Of a stretch of DNA of 64,000 bases, positions 1 to 7,678 are shown piece after piece. The notes beneath the pieces were generated by a model that saw nothing but the letters and a program-made list of their open reading frames with translations, was not told the DNA's origin and searched no databases. The stretch lies in NCBI GenBank assembly GCA_964489425.1, contig CAZAYP010000017.1, positions 12,334 to 76,333 on the forward strand, given 5' to 3'. Source of the DNA: CAZAYP01 sp964489425 [NCBI: uncultured Verrucomicrobiota bacterium] (GTDB lineage Bacteria; Verrucomicrobiota; Kiritimatiellia; RZYC01). Positions within the stretch are counted from its first letter, which is position 1, and the number at the start of each line of letters is the position of its first letter. The position numbers and the translations under genes were made by a program.

Positions 1-147
1 AATGAACAGGTGGCCGGCGCGGCCCGGTGGACGCGCGACCTGCTGGCCCGCGTGGCGGGCGAGTGGGATGGCGCCGCCGTGGTTGAGGTAACCAACCCGG
101 CCGCGGTGCCGGCCGAAAACGCCGCCCCGGCGGCCGCCGTGGTTTAG
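1..147 (+). CDS. C-terminal end of an unidentified protein (5' truncated)
   Basis: Frame 1 is open from the first base and ends at a TAG at 145-147, giving 48 residues that finish in an Ala/Pro/Val-rich tail. It lies 28 bases before fliS in the same direction, so it is probably the last part of a flagellar gene. The filament cap gene fliD commonly precedes fliS, but nothing in these residues proves that. The tail is low-complexity and carries no recognisable motif. Confidence 0.45.
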   Translation, partial: NEQVAGAARWTRDLLARVAGEWDGAAVVEVTNPAAVPAENAAPAAAVV

Positions 148-175
148 TCAGCACAATAAAGAAGGAGAATACATC

Positions 176-646
176 ATGCCAGCGACTAGTTATCAGAAAG
201 CAGCCCCCACCCAGGGGCGGAATGCCACGTCCTACCAGCAGACGGACGTCTACACCGCCAGCCCGATGCAGCTGGTCATCATGCTGTACGACGAGTGCCT
301 GCGCTCGCTGGAAAAAGCCGAGCGCGCGTTCAACATCGACGGCCCGCAGCGCATCGAGGAGGTGGGCAACAACCTGCTCCACGCCCAGGACGCGATCACG
401 GAGCTGGCCATATCGCTCGACATGGAGAAGGGCGGCGAGATTGCGCACAACCTGCACCGTCTCTATGACTTCATGATCCATCACCTCAGCCAGGCCAACA
501 TCGAAAAGAGCGTCAAGCCGATCAAGGACGTGCAAAAGATGATGGCGGACTTGCGCGAGGCCTGGGTGGAAGTGTCCAAGCAGGAACCCGTGCAGGAGCA
601 GGGCCCGGTCCGGATGTCGCAGGGCACCATCAAGATCGCCGGCTGA
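176..646 (+). CDS. fliS: Flagellar export chaperone FliS
   Basis: FliS is a cytosolic chaperone that binds the C-terminus of flagellin and stops it polymerising before export. The 156-residue protein is near the usual family length (about 125-150), with a slightly longer N-terminus. It shows the family signature around residues 20-45: an aromatic YQQT-type stretch, then SPMQLVIMLYDECLRSLEKA. The rest is predicted to be helical. The start ATG has a strong AAGGAG site a few bases upstream. The next gene begins almost immediately after the stop, so a fliS-fliT-like pair is likely. Confidence 0.93.
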   Translation: MPATSYQKAAPTQGRNATSYQQTDVYTASPMQLVIMLYDECLRSLEKAERAFNIDGPQRIEEVGNNLLHAQDAITELAISLDMEKGGEIAHNLHRLYDFMIHHLSQANIEKSVKPIKDVQKMMADLREAWVEVSKQEPVQEQGPVRMSQGTIKIAG

Positions 647-716
647 CATGGCGGACGGGTTGCCGGCCGGCGCAGGGAGTGCAATCCCGGGCCGGTGGCC
701 CGCCAGCCCAACCACC

Positions 717-1049
717 ATGCATACCGCGCAGGAAAACCTTGCTCAATTGGCCGATGCCATGGACCAAGCCCTGGCCGACGGCGACGCCGAAGCGTTTTGT
801 GGCCTGGCCGATCGGCGCGCCGTCCTGTTGCAGGACCTGAGCCGCCAACCCGGCGCCGTGCCCCTGCTGCCGGTGCTGGAAAATGCCCGGGTGCAGGATG
901 AGAGCTGGATGGAAGTGATCCAGAGAAAAATGGTCGAACTCCGGGAACGCATCAACGCGGTGCGGGGCCGGCGCGTCAACCTGCACACCCTGGCCATCGG
1001 CTACCGCCACGCCCCGGGCAAAGGCCAATATCTGGTCCGGCACGGCTGA
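717..1049 (+). CDS. Putative FliT-like flagellar chaperone
   Basis: This short, helix-rich, charged protein (110 residues from the ATG at 717) follows fliS directly, the usual place of fliT. FliT-type proteins are small helical export chaperones for the filament cap. No sequence motif is decisive, so the call rests on size, composition and position. An alternative ATG at 648, one base after the fliS stop, would add 23 Gly/Pro/Ala-rich residues that do not look like a folded helix. Neither start has a good ribosome-binding site, so translational coupling from fliS is plausible. Confidence 0.5.
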   Translation: MHTAQENLAQLADAMDQALADGDAEAFCGLADRRAVLLQDLSRQPGAVPLLPVLENARVQDESWMEVIQRKMVELRERINAVRGRRVNLHTLAIGYRHAPGKGQYLVRHG

Positions 1050-1582
1050 GCCCGTGCCCATCGCTCGCGGATCAAGCAGATAAAAATGGGCCGTGATTAA
1101 AAATCCCGGCCCCCCGCAGTTCCACCCAACCATCGCATCCCTCCCGAAATTGGCGGGTGTTGATAAACGTCCCGGGCTGACCTTCGGAACACCCGCCAAA
1201 AACGCCCCTTTCCCATGGCTGTCCCATCCAGGGAACGAGCGCAATCAACAGGTTGTTAACAGGCGGGTTTTCCGGAAAAGCGCCACGGTTTTGACAAAAA
1301 AAAAGCGTTTTCAACAGGCTTGGGGAACGGTCCATAAAAATCCCGAACAATCTTGGCCTGTTCCATATGTAGCGGTGGAATTATTAACCCTCCACAACCT
1401 GTTGTTTGCTTTCTGTGTTGCGTGCAGAACTTCTTGTAATCAAGAGGGGTTACAAAAGATGGGCGTTTACCATGAAAAACCGGGTTTCCCTTGACAAGCA
1501 CGGTGGCGGGGCAAAAGGTACCGGCCTTGGCGCGGGGTCAACTAATTAACAATCAAGGGCGAGACAGCGTGGCCCGGCTTGA
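1050..1582. other. Gene-free stretch between the flagellar genes and the heptose cluster
   Basis: About 530 bases contain no convincing gene on either strand; the open frames lack coding character. The stretch is visibly richer in A/T than its neighbours, with A and T runs near 1295-1310. It contains small palindromes (TTTTCCGGAAAA near 1268; TTGTAA/TTACAA arms at about 1434-1455) and repeated AACAGG words. The two flanking gene sets converge on it, so it may hold their terminators. I see no clear stem followed by a T run. Confidence 0.5.
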
Positions 1583-2566
1583 TCAGGTGGCAAAAACAAT
1601 TTCCGAGCCCGGCGCCGCGAGCACGGGTTGGATGATTTCCTGGTCCGGAAACGCAGCCCGGATGGCGGCGTGGCGCTCGGGCGGAGCAAAGAACAGCAGG
1701 AATCCCCCGCCGCCCGCGCCCAGCAGCTTGCCGCCCAAGGCGCCCGCCTGCCGCCCGTTTTCGTACATGGCGTCCACCGTGGCGTTCGAGACGCCGGATT
1801 CCAGGCTGCGTTTGGCCATCCAGGCTTCATGCAGCAGCTCGCCAAACGCGGTCAGCGGGCGCTGGCCGCACAGGATGTCGTAGCCGCGGTCCACCATGGC
1901 GCGCATGCGGCCCAGCAAGTCGGCATTGGCGCCGATTTTCCGGATCTGGCGGCCGGCGATTTCGTCCGCGCTGCGGCGGAGGTTGGTGAAGACCAGCAGC
2001 AGGTGCGCCTGCAGTTCGTGGAGCCGCGCGGCCGGCGCCGGCACCCGGTGCACCACGATGTCGTCTTCGGCCCGAAACTCGACCAGGTTGAAGCCGCCCA
2101 TCGCGGCCATGAGCTGGTCCTGGCAGCCCACGTTTTCCTTGAGCACGGTCCGTTCGATATGAATGGCCTGGTACGCGAGCTCCATGGGGTTGATGTAACG
2201 GCCCTGGAACGCGGCCAGGGCCTGCAGCAACGAGACCGTGAACGCCGAGGACGATCCGAGGCCGGTAAAGGCCGGGAGGTCCGCCACGTTGTGCAGCTCG
2301 ATGTCGCGCTCCAGGGCGCAGTACTCGAGGCAGGCGCGGTACACGCGGTGCCGGATGTCGCGGGGCGACTTGGCCAGCTCCACCTCGCGGTACGAAACGC
2401 GCACGGCATAGTCGAACAGGTGGCTCGGAAACCGGCTGGCGGTGATGTAGCAATACTTGTCAATGGCCGTGGCCAGGACGGCCCCGCCCGCAGACCGGAA
2501 ATACTCGGGGTAGTCGGTGCCTCCCCCGAAAAAACTGATCCGCAACGGCGCCCGCGTGATAATCAT
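1583..2566 (-). CDS. hddA: GHMP-family sugar kinase, D-glycero-D-manno-heptose 7-phosphate kinase type
   Basis: This is a 327-residue GHMP kinase, predicted to phosphorylate D-glycero-D-manno-heptose 7-phosphate at C1 on the way to an activated heptose for LPS, S-layer or other surface glycans. Residues 5-18 carry the substrate-binding start (APLRISFFGGGTD), residues 102-109 the phosphate loop GLGSSSAF, and the C-terminal part the Gly-rich motif LLGAGGGGF. The length fits the family. Its start overlaps the stop of the nucleotidyltransferase gene by 4 bases (ATGA), so the two are probably translationally coupled. A related sugar-1-kinase (fucokinase-like) is possible, but the paired nucleotidyltransferase supports HddA. 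Confidence 0.85.
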   Translation of the reverse strand: MIITRAPLRISFFGGGTDYPEYFRSAGGAVLATAIDKYCYITASRFPSHLFDYAVRVSYREVELAKSPRDIRHRVYRACLEYCALERDIELHNVADLPAFTGLGSSSAFTVSLLQALAAFQGRYINPMELAYQAIHIERTVLKENVGCQDQLMAAMGGFNLVEFRAEDDIVVHRVPAPAARLHELQAHLLLVFTNLRRSADEIAGRQIRKIGANADLLGRMRAMVDRGYDILCGQRPLTAFGELLHEAWMAKRSLESGVSNATVDAMYENGRQAGALGGKLLGAGGGGFLLFFAPPERHAAIRAAFPDQEIIQPVLAAPGSEIVFAT

Positions 2567-3297
2567 GGTTGGCCCAGCCTGCTCCGGTTTTCCAGGATGA
2601 ATGTTTCCGCCATAGCTAATGTTTCCGGGGTGCCGATGTCAAGAAAGGGCGCGTCGGTCTGGCAGACCCGGAGGTCCAGGCCGGCCGCCAGCAGTGCCGG
2701 GAACACCGCGGTCTCAAAGCTCAGCGGTCGCGTCGCGGGGAAGCGCGCCAGCGCCTCCGCGCGGAACGCGTACACGCCGGCATTGATCAAGCCCGCGCCC
2801 GGCCGCTTCTCGGCGAATCCCGCCAGCGCGCCGCCCGGCCCCACCGCCAGCGTGCCGTAGCGCGCCGCGTCCGGCACGCGCAGTCCCAGCAGGGCGGCCG
2901 CGGCCGCCGCGGGGCCCACCGCCGCCAGCAGCGGCGCGAGATCCGCGAACACCAGCGAGTCGCCGTTGAGCACCAGCCAGGCGTCCGGCCGGGGTTGGGT
3001 CTGCTCCGCGGCAAAGAGGAAGCCGCCCGCGGTTCCGAGCGGTGTGGGTTCGGCGTGGCAGGTGATGGTCATGCCGGCTACCGGGTGCGCGTGAAAATGC
3101 CCGGCGATCGCGGCGGCGCGAAACCCGGACGAGATGGCCACCCGCGCGATGCCCTGGGTTTGCAGGTAGCGACAAACCCACGCCAGGAACGGCTGGCCGG
3201 CCACCGGCGCCATGGGCTTGGGCAGGTCCGGCAGCAGGTGCCGCACCCGGGTTCCCTGGCCGCCGGCCAGGATCACGGCGGCGACAGTCGCGGTCAT
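2563..3297 (-). CDS. hddC: Sugar-1-phosphate nucleotidyltransferase (heptose 1-phosphate type)
   Basis: This 244-residue nucleotidyltransferase has the NTP-binding signature LAGGQGTR at residues 10-17 and the LPKPM lysine motif at 25-29. A catalytic-type LNGD follows near residue 106. It should join a nucleotide to the heptose 1-phosphate made by the adjacent kinase. In the GDP-heptose branch this enzyme is HddC, a guanylyltransferase. Sequence alone does not fix the base, and the gmhA/gmhB partners are not in the window. It starts 24 bases after the epimerase stop and overlaps the kinase gene by 4 bases, so these genes form an operon. Confidence 0.8.
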   Translation of the reverse strand: MTATVAAVILAGGQGTRVRHLLPDLPKPMAPVAGQPFLAWVCRYLQTQGIARVAISSGFRAAAIAGHFHAHPVAGMTITCHAEPTPLGTAGGFLFAAEQTQPRPDAWLVLNGDSLVFADLAPLLAAVGPAAAAAALLGLRVPDAARYGTLAVGPGGALAGFAEKRPGAGLINAGVYAFRAEALARFPATRPLSFETAVFPALLAAGLDLRVCQTDAPFLDIGTPETLAMAETFILENRSRLGQP

Positions 3298-3321
3298 GCC
3301 GGTGCGCGGCCCGCCCCGCCG

Positions 3322-4260
3322 TCACACATTGCCGTACCGCCCGTTGCGCAGGATGGTGTAGCCCTTGATGAGCTCGCGGATCCCGCGGTCCAGGGGCCAT
3401 TCCATGTGGAAGCCGGTCGCGAGGATGCGCTGGTTGGACACGACGTAGTCCCGCTTGTCCGGGTCCTCGCCGATCGGCGCCTCGAGGAACACGAACCCGG
3501 GCACGTGGTCCTTGACCTTGGCGCACAGCTCCAGCTTGGAAAGGTTGGCGTCGTCCAGGCCAAAGTTATACGCCCGGCCTTTCATGGTGGCGAAGTTCTC
3601 GATGCCAAAGGCGAACACGCGGGCCACGTCGCGGATGTGCACGTAATTGCGCTTGAAATGGCCCTCGAAAATGACCACCGCCCGGTCGGTCACCGCCCGG
3701 TACACGAAGTCGTTCACCAGCAGGTCCAGGCGCATGCGCGGGGACATGCCGAACACCGTGGCCAGGCGGAACGTCAGGCCGTTTTCGCGCTGCAGCACGG
3801 CTTTTTCCGCCTCCACCTTGGTGACGCCATAGAGGGAGATGGGGCGCAGGGGCGAGTCCTCGGTGCAGGCCTGGCCAGGCGTGCCGATGCCGTAGCCGCT
3901 GTTGGTCACGGGCATGAGCATGCGCTGCTCGCGGCTGGCCAGCCGGCAGAGCAGCTCCACGGCGTCCTGGTTGATCCCGCGCGTGGCCCAGGGGTCGCGC
4001 TGGCACAGGGGCGCGCCGACAAGCGCGGCCAGCGGGATGATCACGTCCGCGCCGGCCAGCAGCTTTTTGACCAGGGCCTCGTCCCGGCAGTCGCCGCGGA
4101 CGATCTCGAAGGTGTCGTAGGCGCAGCAGTCGGCGAGGCTGTTCTGCTGGAACAGGAAGCTGTCCAGCACGGTAACGCGGTAGCCCAGGCCCAGCAGGTG
4201 CGGGGTCATCACCGACCCCAGGTAGCCGGCGCCGCCCGTGATGAGGATTCGTTCTTTCAT
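3322..4260 (-). CDS. NAD(P)-dependent sugar epimerase/dehydratase (extended SDR)
   Basis: The 312-residue protein is an extended short-chain dehydrogenase. It has the NAD-binding motif GGAGYLG at 9-15 and the catalytic YGVTK (Tyr144, Lys148), plus Asn-Ser-Gly-Tyr at about 120-123 in the active-site strand. It should convert a nucleotide sugar by 4,6-dehydration, epimerisation or reduction. The exact substrate is not readable, but the neighbours point to heptose or 6-deoxyheptose. I chose the ATG at 4260 because it gives the classical N-terminus and overlaps the carboxypeptidase stop as ATGA. The longer upstream frame is antisense-like filler. Confidence 0.85.
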   Translation of the reverse strand: MKERILITGGAGYLGSVMTPHLLGLGYRVTVLDSFLFQQNSLADCCAYDTFEIVRGDCRDEALVKKLLAGADVIIPLAALVGAPLCQRDPWATRGINQDAVELLCRLASREQRMLMPVTNSGYGIGTPGQACTEDSPLRPISLYGVTKVEAEKAVLQRENGLTFRLATVFGMSPRMRLDLLVNDFVYRAVTDRAVVIFEGHFKRNYVHIRDVARVFAFGIENFATMKGRAYNFGLDDANLSKLELCAKVKDHVPGFVFLEAPIGEDPDKRDYVVSNQRILATGFHMEWPLDRGIRELIKGYTILRNGRYGNV

Positions 4261-5156
4261 TCCTGCGGGCCTTGCTGGGCGGCGGCCGGCGCGGCCGGCC
4301 GGGGCACGGCCATGAACCCCTTGGTCAGCAGCTCCGCGGCTTTCTGGTCGCGGATTTTCTTGTCCTGGCTGCCGAACACGATGGCGATAACGCGCACGCC
4401 GTTGCGCTCGGCGGTGGCGGCGATGCAGTAGCCGGATTCTTTGTACCAGCCGGTCTTGAGCCCGTCGCAACCCGGGAACGTCCACAACAGGCTGTTGTGG
4501 TTGCGCATCTCGAAGGTCTCGTTGCGGAACCGTTTCTCCTTGCAGCTGGTGTATTTCAGGGCCGCGGGGTGCTTGAGCACTTCCTGGCACAGGAGCGCCA
4601 TGTCGCGGGCGGTGGTCACGTCCGGCAAGTCGCCGCCGGAGGGCGGGAGGCCGTGGTCGGAGTGGAATGTGCTGGCCTTCATGCCGAGCTGCTGGGCGCG
4701 CTCGTTCATCAGCTGCACGAACGCTTCCTTGGATCCGGCGATGTGGATGGACAACGCCCGGGCCACGTCGCAGGCCGACTGCACCATGAGCGCGTAAAGC
4801 ATTTCATCGAGGGTGAACACCTCGTTTTCCGCCAGGTACACCTGCGAGCCGCCCATCTTGGAGGCCTCGGCCGTGGCCTGAATGGGATCGTCCAGTTTCA
4901 GCACGCCCTGGTCCACTTTTTCAAGTACGATCAGCAGGGTCATCAGCTTGAGGACGCTGGCCGGGTACCCCACGGCATCCGCCTGGTCCTCGAACAGGAC
5001 CGCGCCGCTGTCCGCGTTCACGACGATCGCTCCCAGGTAGGGGTTGCGCGCTTTGGGTTCCACGTTGTCCCGACCCAGGGCCGGCTGGATCAGGGCGGCC
5101 ATGGCCAGCCCCACCCCAACCCAGGCAACCTTGCGAGCATACCCGATCCTGTTCAT
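4257..5156 (-). CDS. D-alanyl-D-alanine carboxypeptidase (S11 family) with unusual SxN motif
   Basis: This low-molecular-weight penicillin-binding protein should trim the terminal D-alanine of peptidoglycan stem peptides in the periplasm. Translation from 5156 gives 299 residues with a signal peptide at 1-29, the nucleophile motif SVLK at 67-70 and KTG at 234-236. The second motif, normally S-x-N, reads SAC at 127-129, so the Asn is replaced by Cys. There is no clear C-terminal amphipathic membrane anchor; the tail is Ala/Pro-rich. A GGGAGAG site precedes the ATG. The stop overlaps the epimerase start by 4 bases, tying wall trimming to the surface-sugar genes. Confidence 0.88.
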   Translation of the reverse strand: MNRIGYARKVAWVGVGLAMAALIQPALGRDNVEPKARNPYLGAIVVNADSGAVLFEDQADAVGYPASVLKLMTLLIVLEKVDQGVLKLDDPIQATAEASKMGGSQVYLAENEVFTLDEMLYALMVQSACDVARALSIHIAGSKEAFVQLMNERAQQLGMKASTFHSDHGLPPSGGDLPDVTTARDMALLCQEVLKHPAALKYTSCKEKRFRNETFEMRNHNSLLWTFPGCDGLKTGWYKESGYCIAATAERNGVRVIAIVFGSQDKKIRDQKAAELLTKGFMAVPRPAAPAAAQQGPQE

Positions 5157-5262
5157 TGCATCTCTCCCGTGGTCTGTGTTGCTGAAGGGACGCCCCGGGG
5201 GTGGTGTGCCCCCGGGACGCGGTACAAGTCTGGTTGCGCCAGCGGGCTCGTGCCCGCCGGGC

Positions 5263-5841
5263 TTATTCTTCTTCCTCTTCTTCCTCGGCGGCCGCATCGT
5301 CGTCGGAGGGCAGGCGGAAGGACTTCAGCACCTGCGCGGCGGCCTCGGCCTCGGCCGCTTCATCCGGCGACCCCTCGTACCAGATCTCGGCAATCTTGTA
5401 CTCGGGCAGCATCAGCCATGCGCACCCGATGTCCACGGCTTCGCCGCTATCAGAGCCCACGGCCTTGACGTCCGCGCCAAACCCTTCGCAGCCGCCCAGG
5501 GTCAGGTCTACGGCCTCGCCCCACTCGGACTCGTCGTAATTCTCGTCGATGTAGTCCTTGGTCTCCTGGATCGCGTCCATGAGCGCGGTCTTGCGCTCCT
5601 TGGAGTTGTCCGCGTTGAGCGTCCGGAAGTAAAGGATGGTGCCGTTGGGACCTTCCACGCTGAAGTAGTCGCCGTCTTCCTCGGCCTGGGCCAGTTCCCA
5701 GTCGGCCGGCACATCGATCAGGAAAGCGGCCTCATCCGCCGTCGGATAGGCGATGGTCTGAGTGTCACCAGCCCACGCGGCCACGGAGGCGGCCACAACC
5801 AAACAACCAGCCAGCAGTAACGAGTAACGAAGCATACGCAT
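5263..5841 (-). CDS. Secreted acidic protein of unknown function
   Basis: I do not recognise this 192-residue protein. It starts with a clear signal peptide (about 1-24). The mature part is acidic and ends in a run of aspartates and glutamates. A short segment resembles generic secreted proteins that assess membrane association (PADWELAQ, then a beta-rich middle). An AAAGGA site precedes the ATG at 5841. It lies 106 bases upstream of the carboxypeptidase gene on the same strand and may be the first gene of that operon. A periplasmic or extracellular location is likely. Confidence 0.7.
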   Translation of the reverse strand: MRMLRYSLLLAGCLVVAASVAAWAGDTQTIAYPTADEAAFLIDVPADWELAQAEEDGDYFSVEGPNGTILYFRTLNADNSKERKTALMDAIQETKDYIDENYDESEWGEAVDLTLGGCEGFGADVKAVGSDSGEAVDIGCAWLMLPEYKIAEIWYEGSPDEAAEAEAAAQVLKSFRLPSDDDAAAEEEEEEE

Positions 5842-5879
5842 GACGCATCCTTTCTGCTTTGGTTTACGGAACAGAAAAC

Positions 5880-5898
5880 GATCAACACCCTGTTGATC
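5880..5898. promoter_or_regulatory. Palindrome upstream of the acidic secreted protein gene
   Basis: GATCAACA at 5880-5887 and TGTTGATC at 5891-5898 are perfect 8-base inverted arms around CCC. The palindrome lies 39 bases before the start codon of the minus-strand gene at 5841, a plausible operator position. It could equally be a chance palindrome or a dispersed short repeat. Confidence 0.3.
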
Positions 5899-6009
5899 AT
5901 TGGGACCGGACTGTATCCTGCCGCCCGCCCCAGGTCAAGATCGCGCGCGCGCGGTATATTCGGTGTTTTTCTATTTTGCTTGTCCCGTTGTTGTTGCGAT
6001 AATTGGGGC

Positions 6010-6096
6010 ATGGATGCTTCGTTCCCAACCACGGATTGGGGTCTGTTTGAAGATGTTCGTAGCGGGACAGCCACAGCAAAGCAGGCCGCCTTAGAC
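6010..6096 (+). pseudogene. 5' stub of an ECF RNA polymerase sigma factor gene
   Basis: The ATG at 6010 opens a peptide beginning MDASFPTTDWGLFEDVRSGT and continuing for about nine more family-like residues. This matches the N-terminus of ECF sigma factors common in Planctomycetes and Kiritimatiellae-type genomes (FPTTxWxLxxxxRSG). Homology stops near 6096 and a TGA follows at about 6127. Sigma domains 2 and 4 are therefore absent and the gene is dead. The break abuts an inverted kinase fragment. Confidence 0.6.
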
Positions 6097-6113
6097 TGGA
6101 GTTTGAGGACTGA

Positions 6114-6376
6114 TTCCGCGCCCATGTGATGGACTTCGACGATGTGCGGGTGGCGCAGGTCCATCGTCACCCGCGATTCCAGGCGGAACCGCTCCACGAA
6201 TGCGCCGCCAAGTGCGGCTTTGGAAAGGGTCTTGAGCGCCACCGGCTTGCGGTTCTCGATGTTCTCGGCCAGGTACACCTCGCCCATGCCGCCGCGGCCC
6301 AGGGGACGAACGATGCGGCATCCGCCAAGGACTGCGCCGGCGGAGAGGGTGTAATCGGGATGGGGGCGCCACCGGC
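6114..6376 (-). pseudogene. N-terminal stub of a Ser/Thr protein kinase
   Basis: Reading down from about 6376 gives a Hanks-type kinase start. A short lead is followed by the Gly-rich loop LGRGGMGEVYLAE and the VALK lysine of subdomain II. An arginine/glutamate helix then leads to LRHPHIVEVHHMG. About 58 residues follow the first Met, then homology ends abruptly at 6114, before the catalytic HRD and DFG motifs. No kinase activity is possible. Ser/Thr kinase genes often sit beside ECF sigma genes in this kind of genome, so the two stubs probably come from one former locus. Confidence 0.75.
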
Positions 6377-6440
6377 GGGCGGCGGAACAACGGTATCGGC
6401 GTCGTTTATGGTGCGGTCGTTCCTGGCGCGCAGAGCAGGT

Positions 6441-6614
6441 TATTTACCACAAAGGGCACGAAGATCACGAAGGAAGAATTGGAAAGAGTGGATCCCCTTC
6501 GCGGCCTTCGCGTTCTTCGCGATCGTGGTGAAATCTCCGGGGATTGAGGCGGTGGATGGTTTCATTGTTCAAGGCGAGATCATGTTCACCACAGAGGGCA
6601 CGGAGACGCAGAGC
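6441..6614. repeat. Three copies of an 'ACCAC(A/G)(A/G)AG…CGAAG' dispersed repeat
   Basis: A motif starting TTTACCACAAAGGGCACGAA occurs at 6441-6473. An inverted relative lies at 6496-6533 (reverse complement starts TTTCACCACGATCGCGAAG). A third, direct copy lies at 6584-6614 (TTCACCACAGAGGGCACGG). The first two face each other like the ends of a small inverted-repeat element. The whole 6377-6710 stretch has no gene on either strand. Similar words are familiar from intergenic DNA of environmental bacteria; that is recollection, not a search result. Confidence 0.55.
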
Positions 6615-6710
6615 AGATTACTTGCCACGCCGCGCGCAACGATCAGCGGGAAAGCCGCGATCATTGGTGTCCTTTCGGCAAGCGTGTGTGCCCGTTTTTT
6701 CCGGCGCGGG

Positions 6711-7625
6711 TCATTTGGATATAGCCACGACGTTGTGCCGCCGGGGTTGCCCGTCCGGGGTTTGCGAGGGCGACTCGCCGAACACCGCCTTGTAGTCGGC
6801 GGCGAATCGGCCCAGGTCCCAGAACCCATGCGTCAAGGCGGCTTCCTTGACGCTGGCCGCGGCGCGCAGGGCCTGGCGGACGGCCTGCATCCGCAGCAGC
6901 TTGAGGTACCGCATCGGACCCATGCCCAACTGCTGCCGGAACGCGTAGTCCAAGGTGCGCGCGCTCACGCCCAGCGCCCGGCACAGGTCCGGCAGGTAGA
7001 TAACCTCGGCCTGGTGCGCGGCCAGGAACGCGTCCGCCTGGCATACCGTGTGCCAGCGCGACCCGCCGGCCTCCATGACCCGCAGCCCGCCAGATGCGAG
7101 CTTCATGGCCAGGGCCGCTCCCGGGGCCGGGGAACGCGACCGAGACCCGGTCCCGGCCGGCCCGAGCCTGGCGCGCAACGCCTGCCGGAACTCGGCCCAC
7201 GCGGACGGCGCAGGTTGCGCCAGCACGCAAGCCCCCGCCCGCGCGCCCAGGCCGCGGGCGGGGTGGGCGGGCAGGGACAACCAGGCGCATTCCATCGGCG
7301 TGGCGTGCGCCATGAACACCAGCGCGGAAGGGCCACACACTGCGACCCGGTTGGGCGCCAGCGGGATTCCATTGCAGGTGGCGGCGCCAGCGGCATCCAG
7401 GGCGACCACCAGGGCCGCGTGACCGGGATCCATCCGCAACCGCAGGATGCCGGGCGCGCCCGGGCGCCATCCGCCCACCCCGGCGGCGCCCGGCGCCATG
7501 GCCAGCCCGCGGATCGGGCCGGGCCCGGATTGGATGAACTCCACGGCGGGCTCGGCGCGCTCCGCAGCCCCGGCCCCCGCCCGGGATTGCGAATTATGCA
7601 TAGTTTTTCGGCTGGATTCCGGCAT
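6711..7625 (-). CDS. AraC-family transcriptional regulator
   Basis: From the ATG at 7625 the protein has 304 residues. The C-terminal ~100 carry the double helix-turn-helix of AraC/XylS regulators. One helix set lies around LPDLCRALGVSARTLDYAFR, then GMGPMRYLKLLRMQAVRQAL, then the second helix pair ending GRFAADYKAVFGESPS. The N-terminal ~180 residues are Ala/Gly/Pro-rich and would bind an unknown effector. Its promoter region is shared with the divergent PAS gene. It may control that gene or itself, but no operator is visible. The frame could be extended to 7745, but that adds no plausible domain. Confidence 0.85.
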   Translation of the reverse strand: MPESSRKTMHNSQSRAGAGAAERAEPAVEFIQSGPGPIRGLAMAPGAAGVGGWRPGAPGILRLRMDPGHAALVVALDAAGAATCNGIPLAPNRVAVCGPSALVFMAHATPMECAWLSLPAHPARGLGARAGACVLAQPAPSAWAEFRQALRARLGPAGTGSRSRSPAPGAALAMKLASGGLRVMEAGGSRWHTVCQADAFLAAHQAEVIYLPDLCRALGVSARTLDYAFRQQLGMGPMRYLKLLRMQAVRQALRAAASVKEAALTHGFWDLGRFAADYKAVFGESPSQTPDGQPRRHNVVAISK

Positions 7626-7678
7626 GCGAACGATTACCCTCTGACCAGTTAATACAACACTAGGGGTTGAAAAAAGCA

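Noticed and set aside
1093-1494. 133-codon plus-strand frame in the intergenic region
   Set aside because: It has no ribosome-binding site, no domain, and an amino-acid composition unlike a folded protein.
1250-1500. Replication origin with DnaA boxes
   Set aside because: AT-rich words such as TGTTAACAG occur, but no TTATCCACA-type cluster exists and no dnaA/dnaN gene is near.
6126-7652. 508-codon plus-strand frame
   Set aside because: It crosses the repeat region and is antisense to the AraC regulator; its Arg/Gly/Pro composition is noise.
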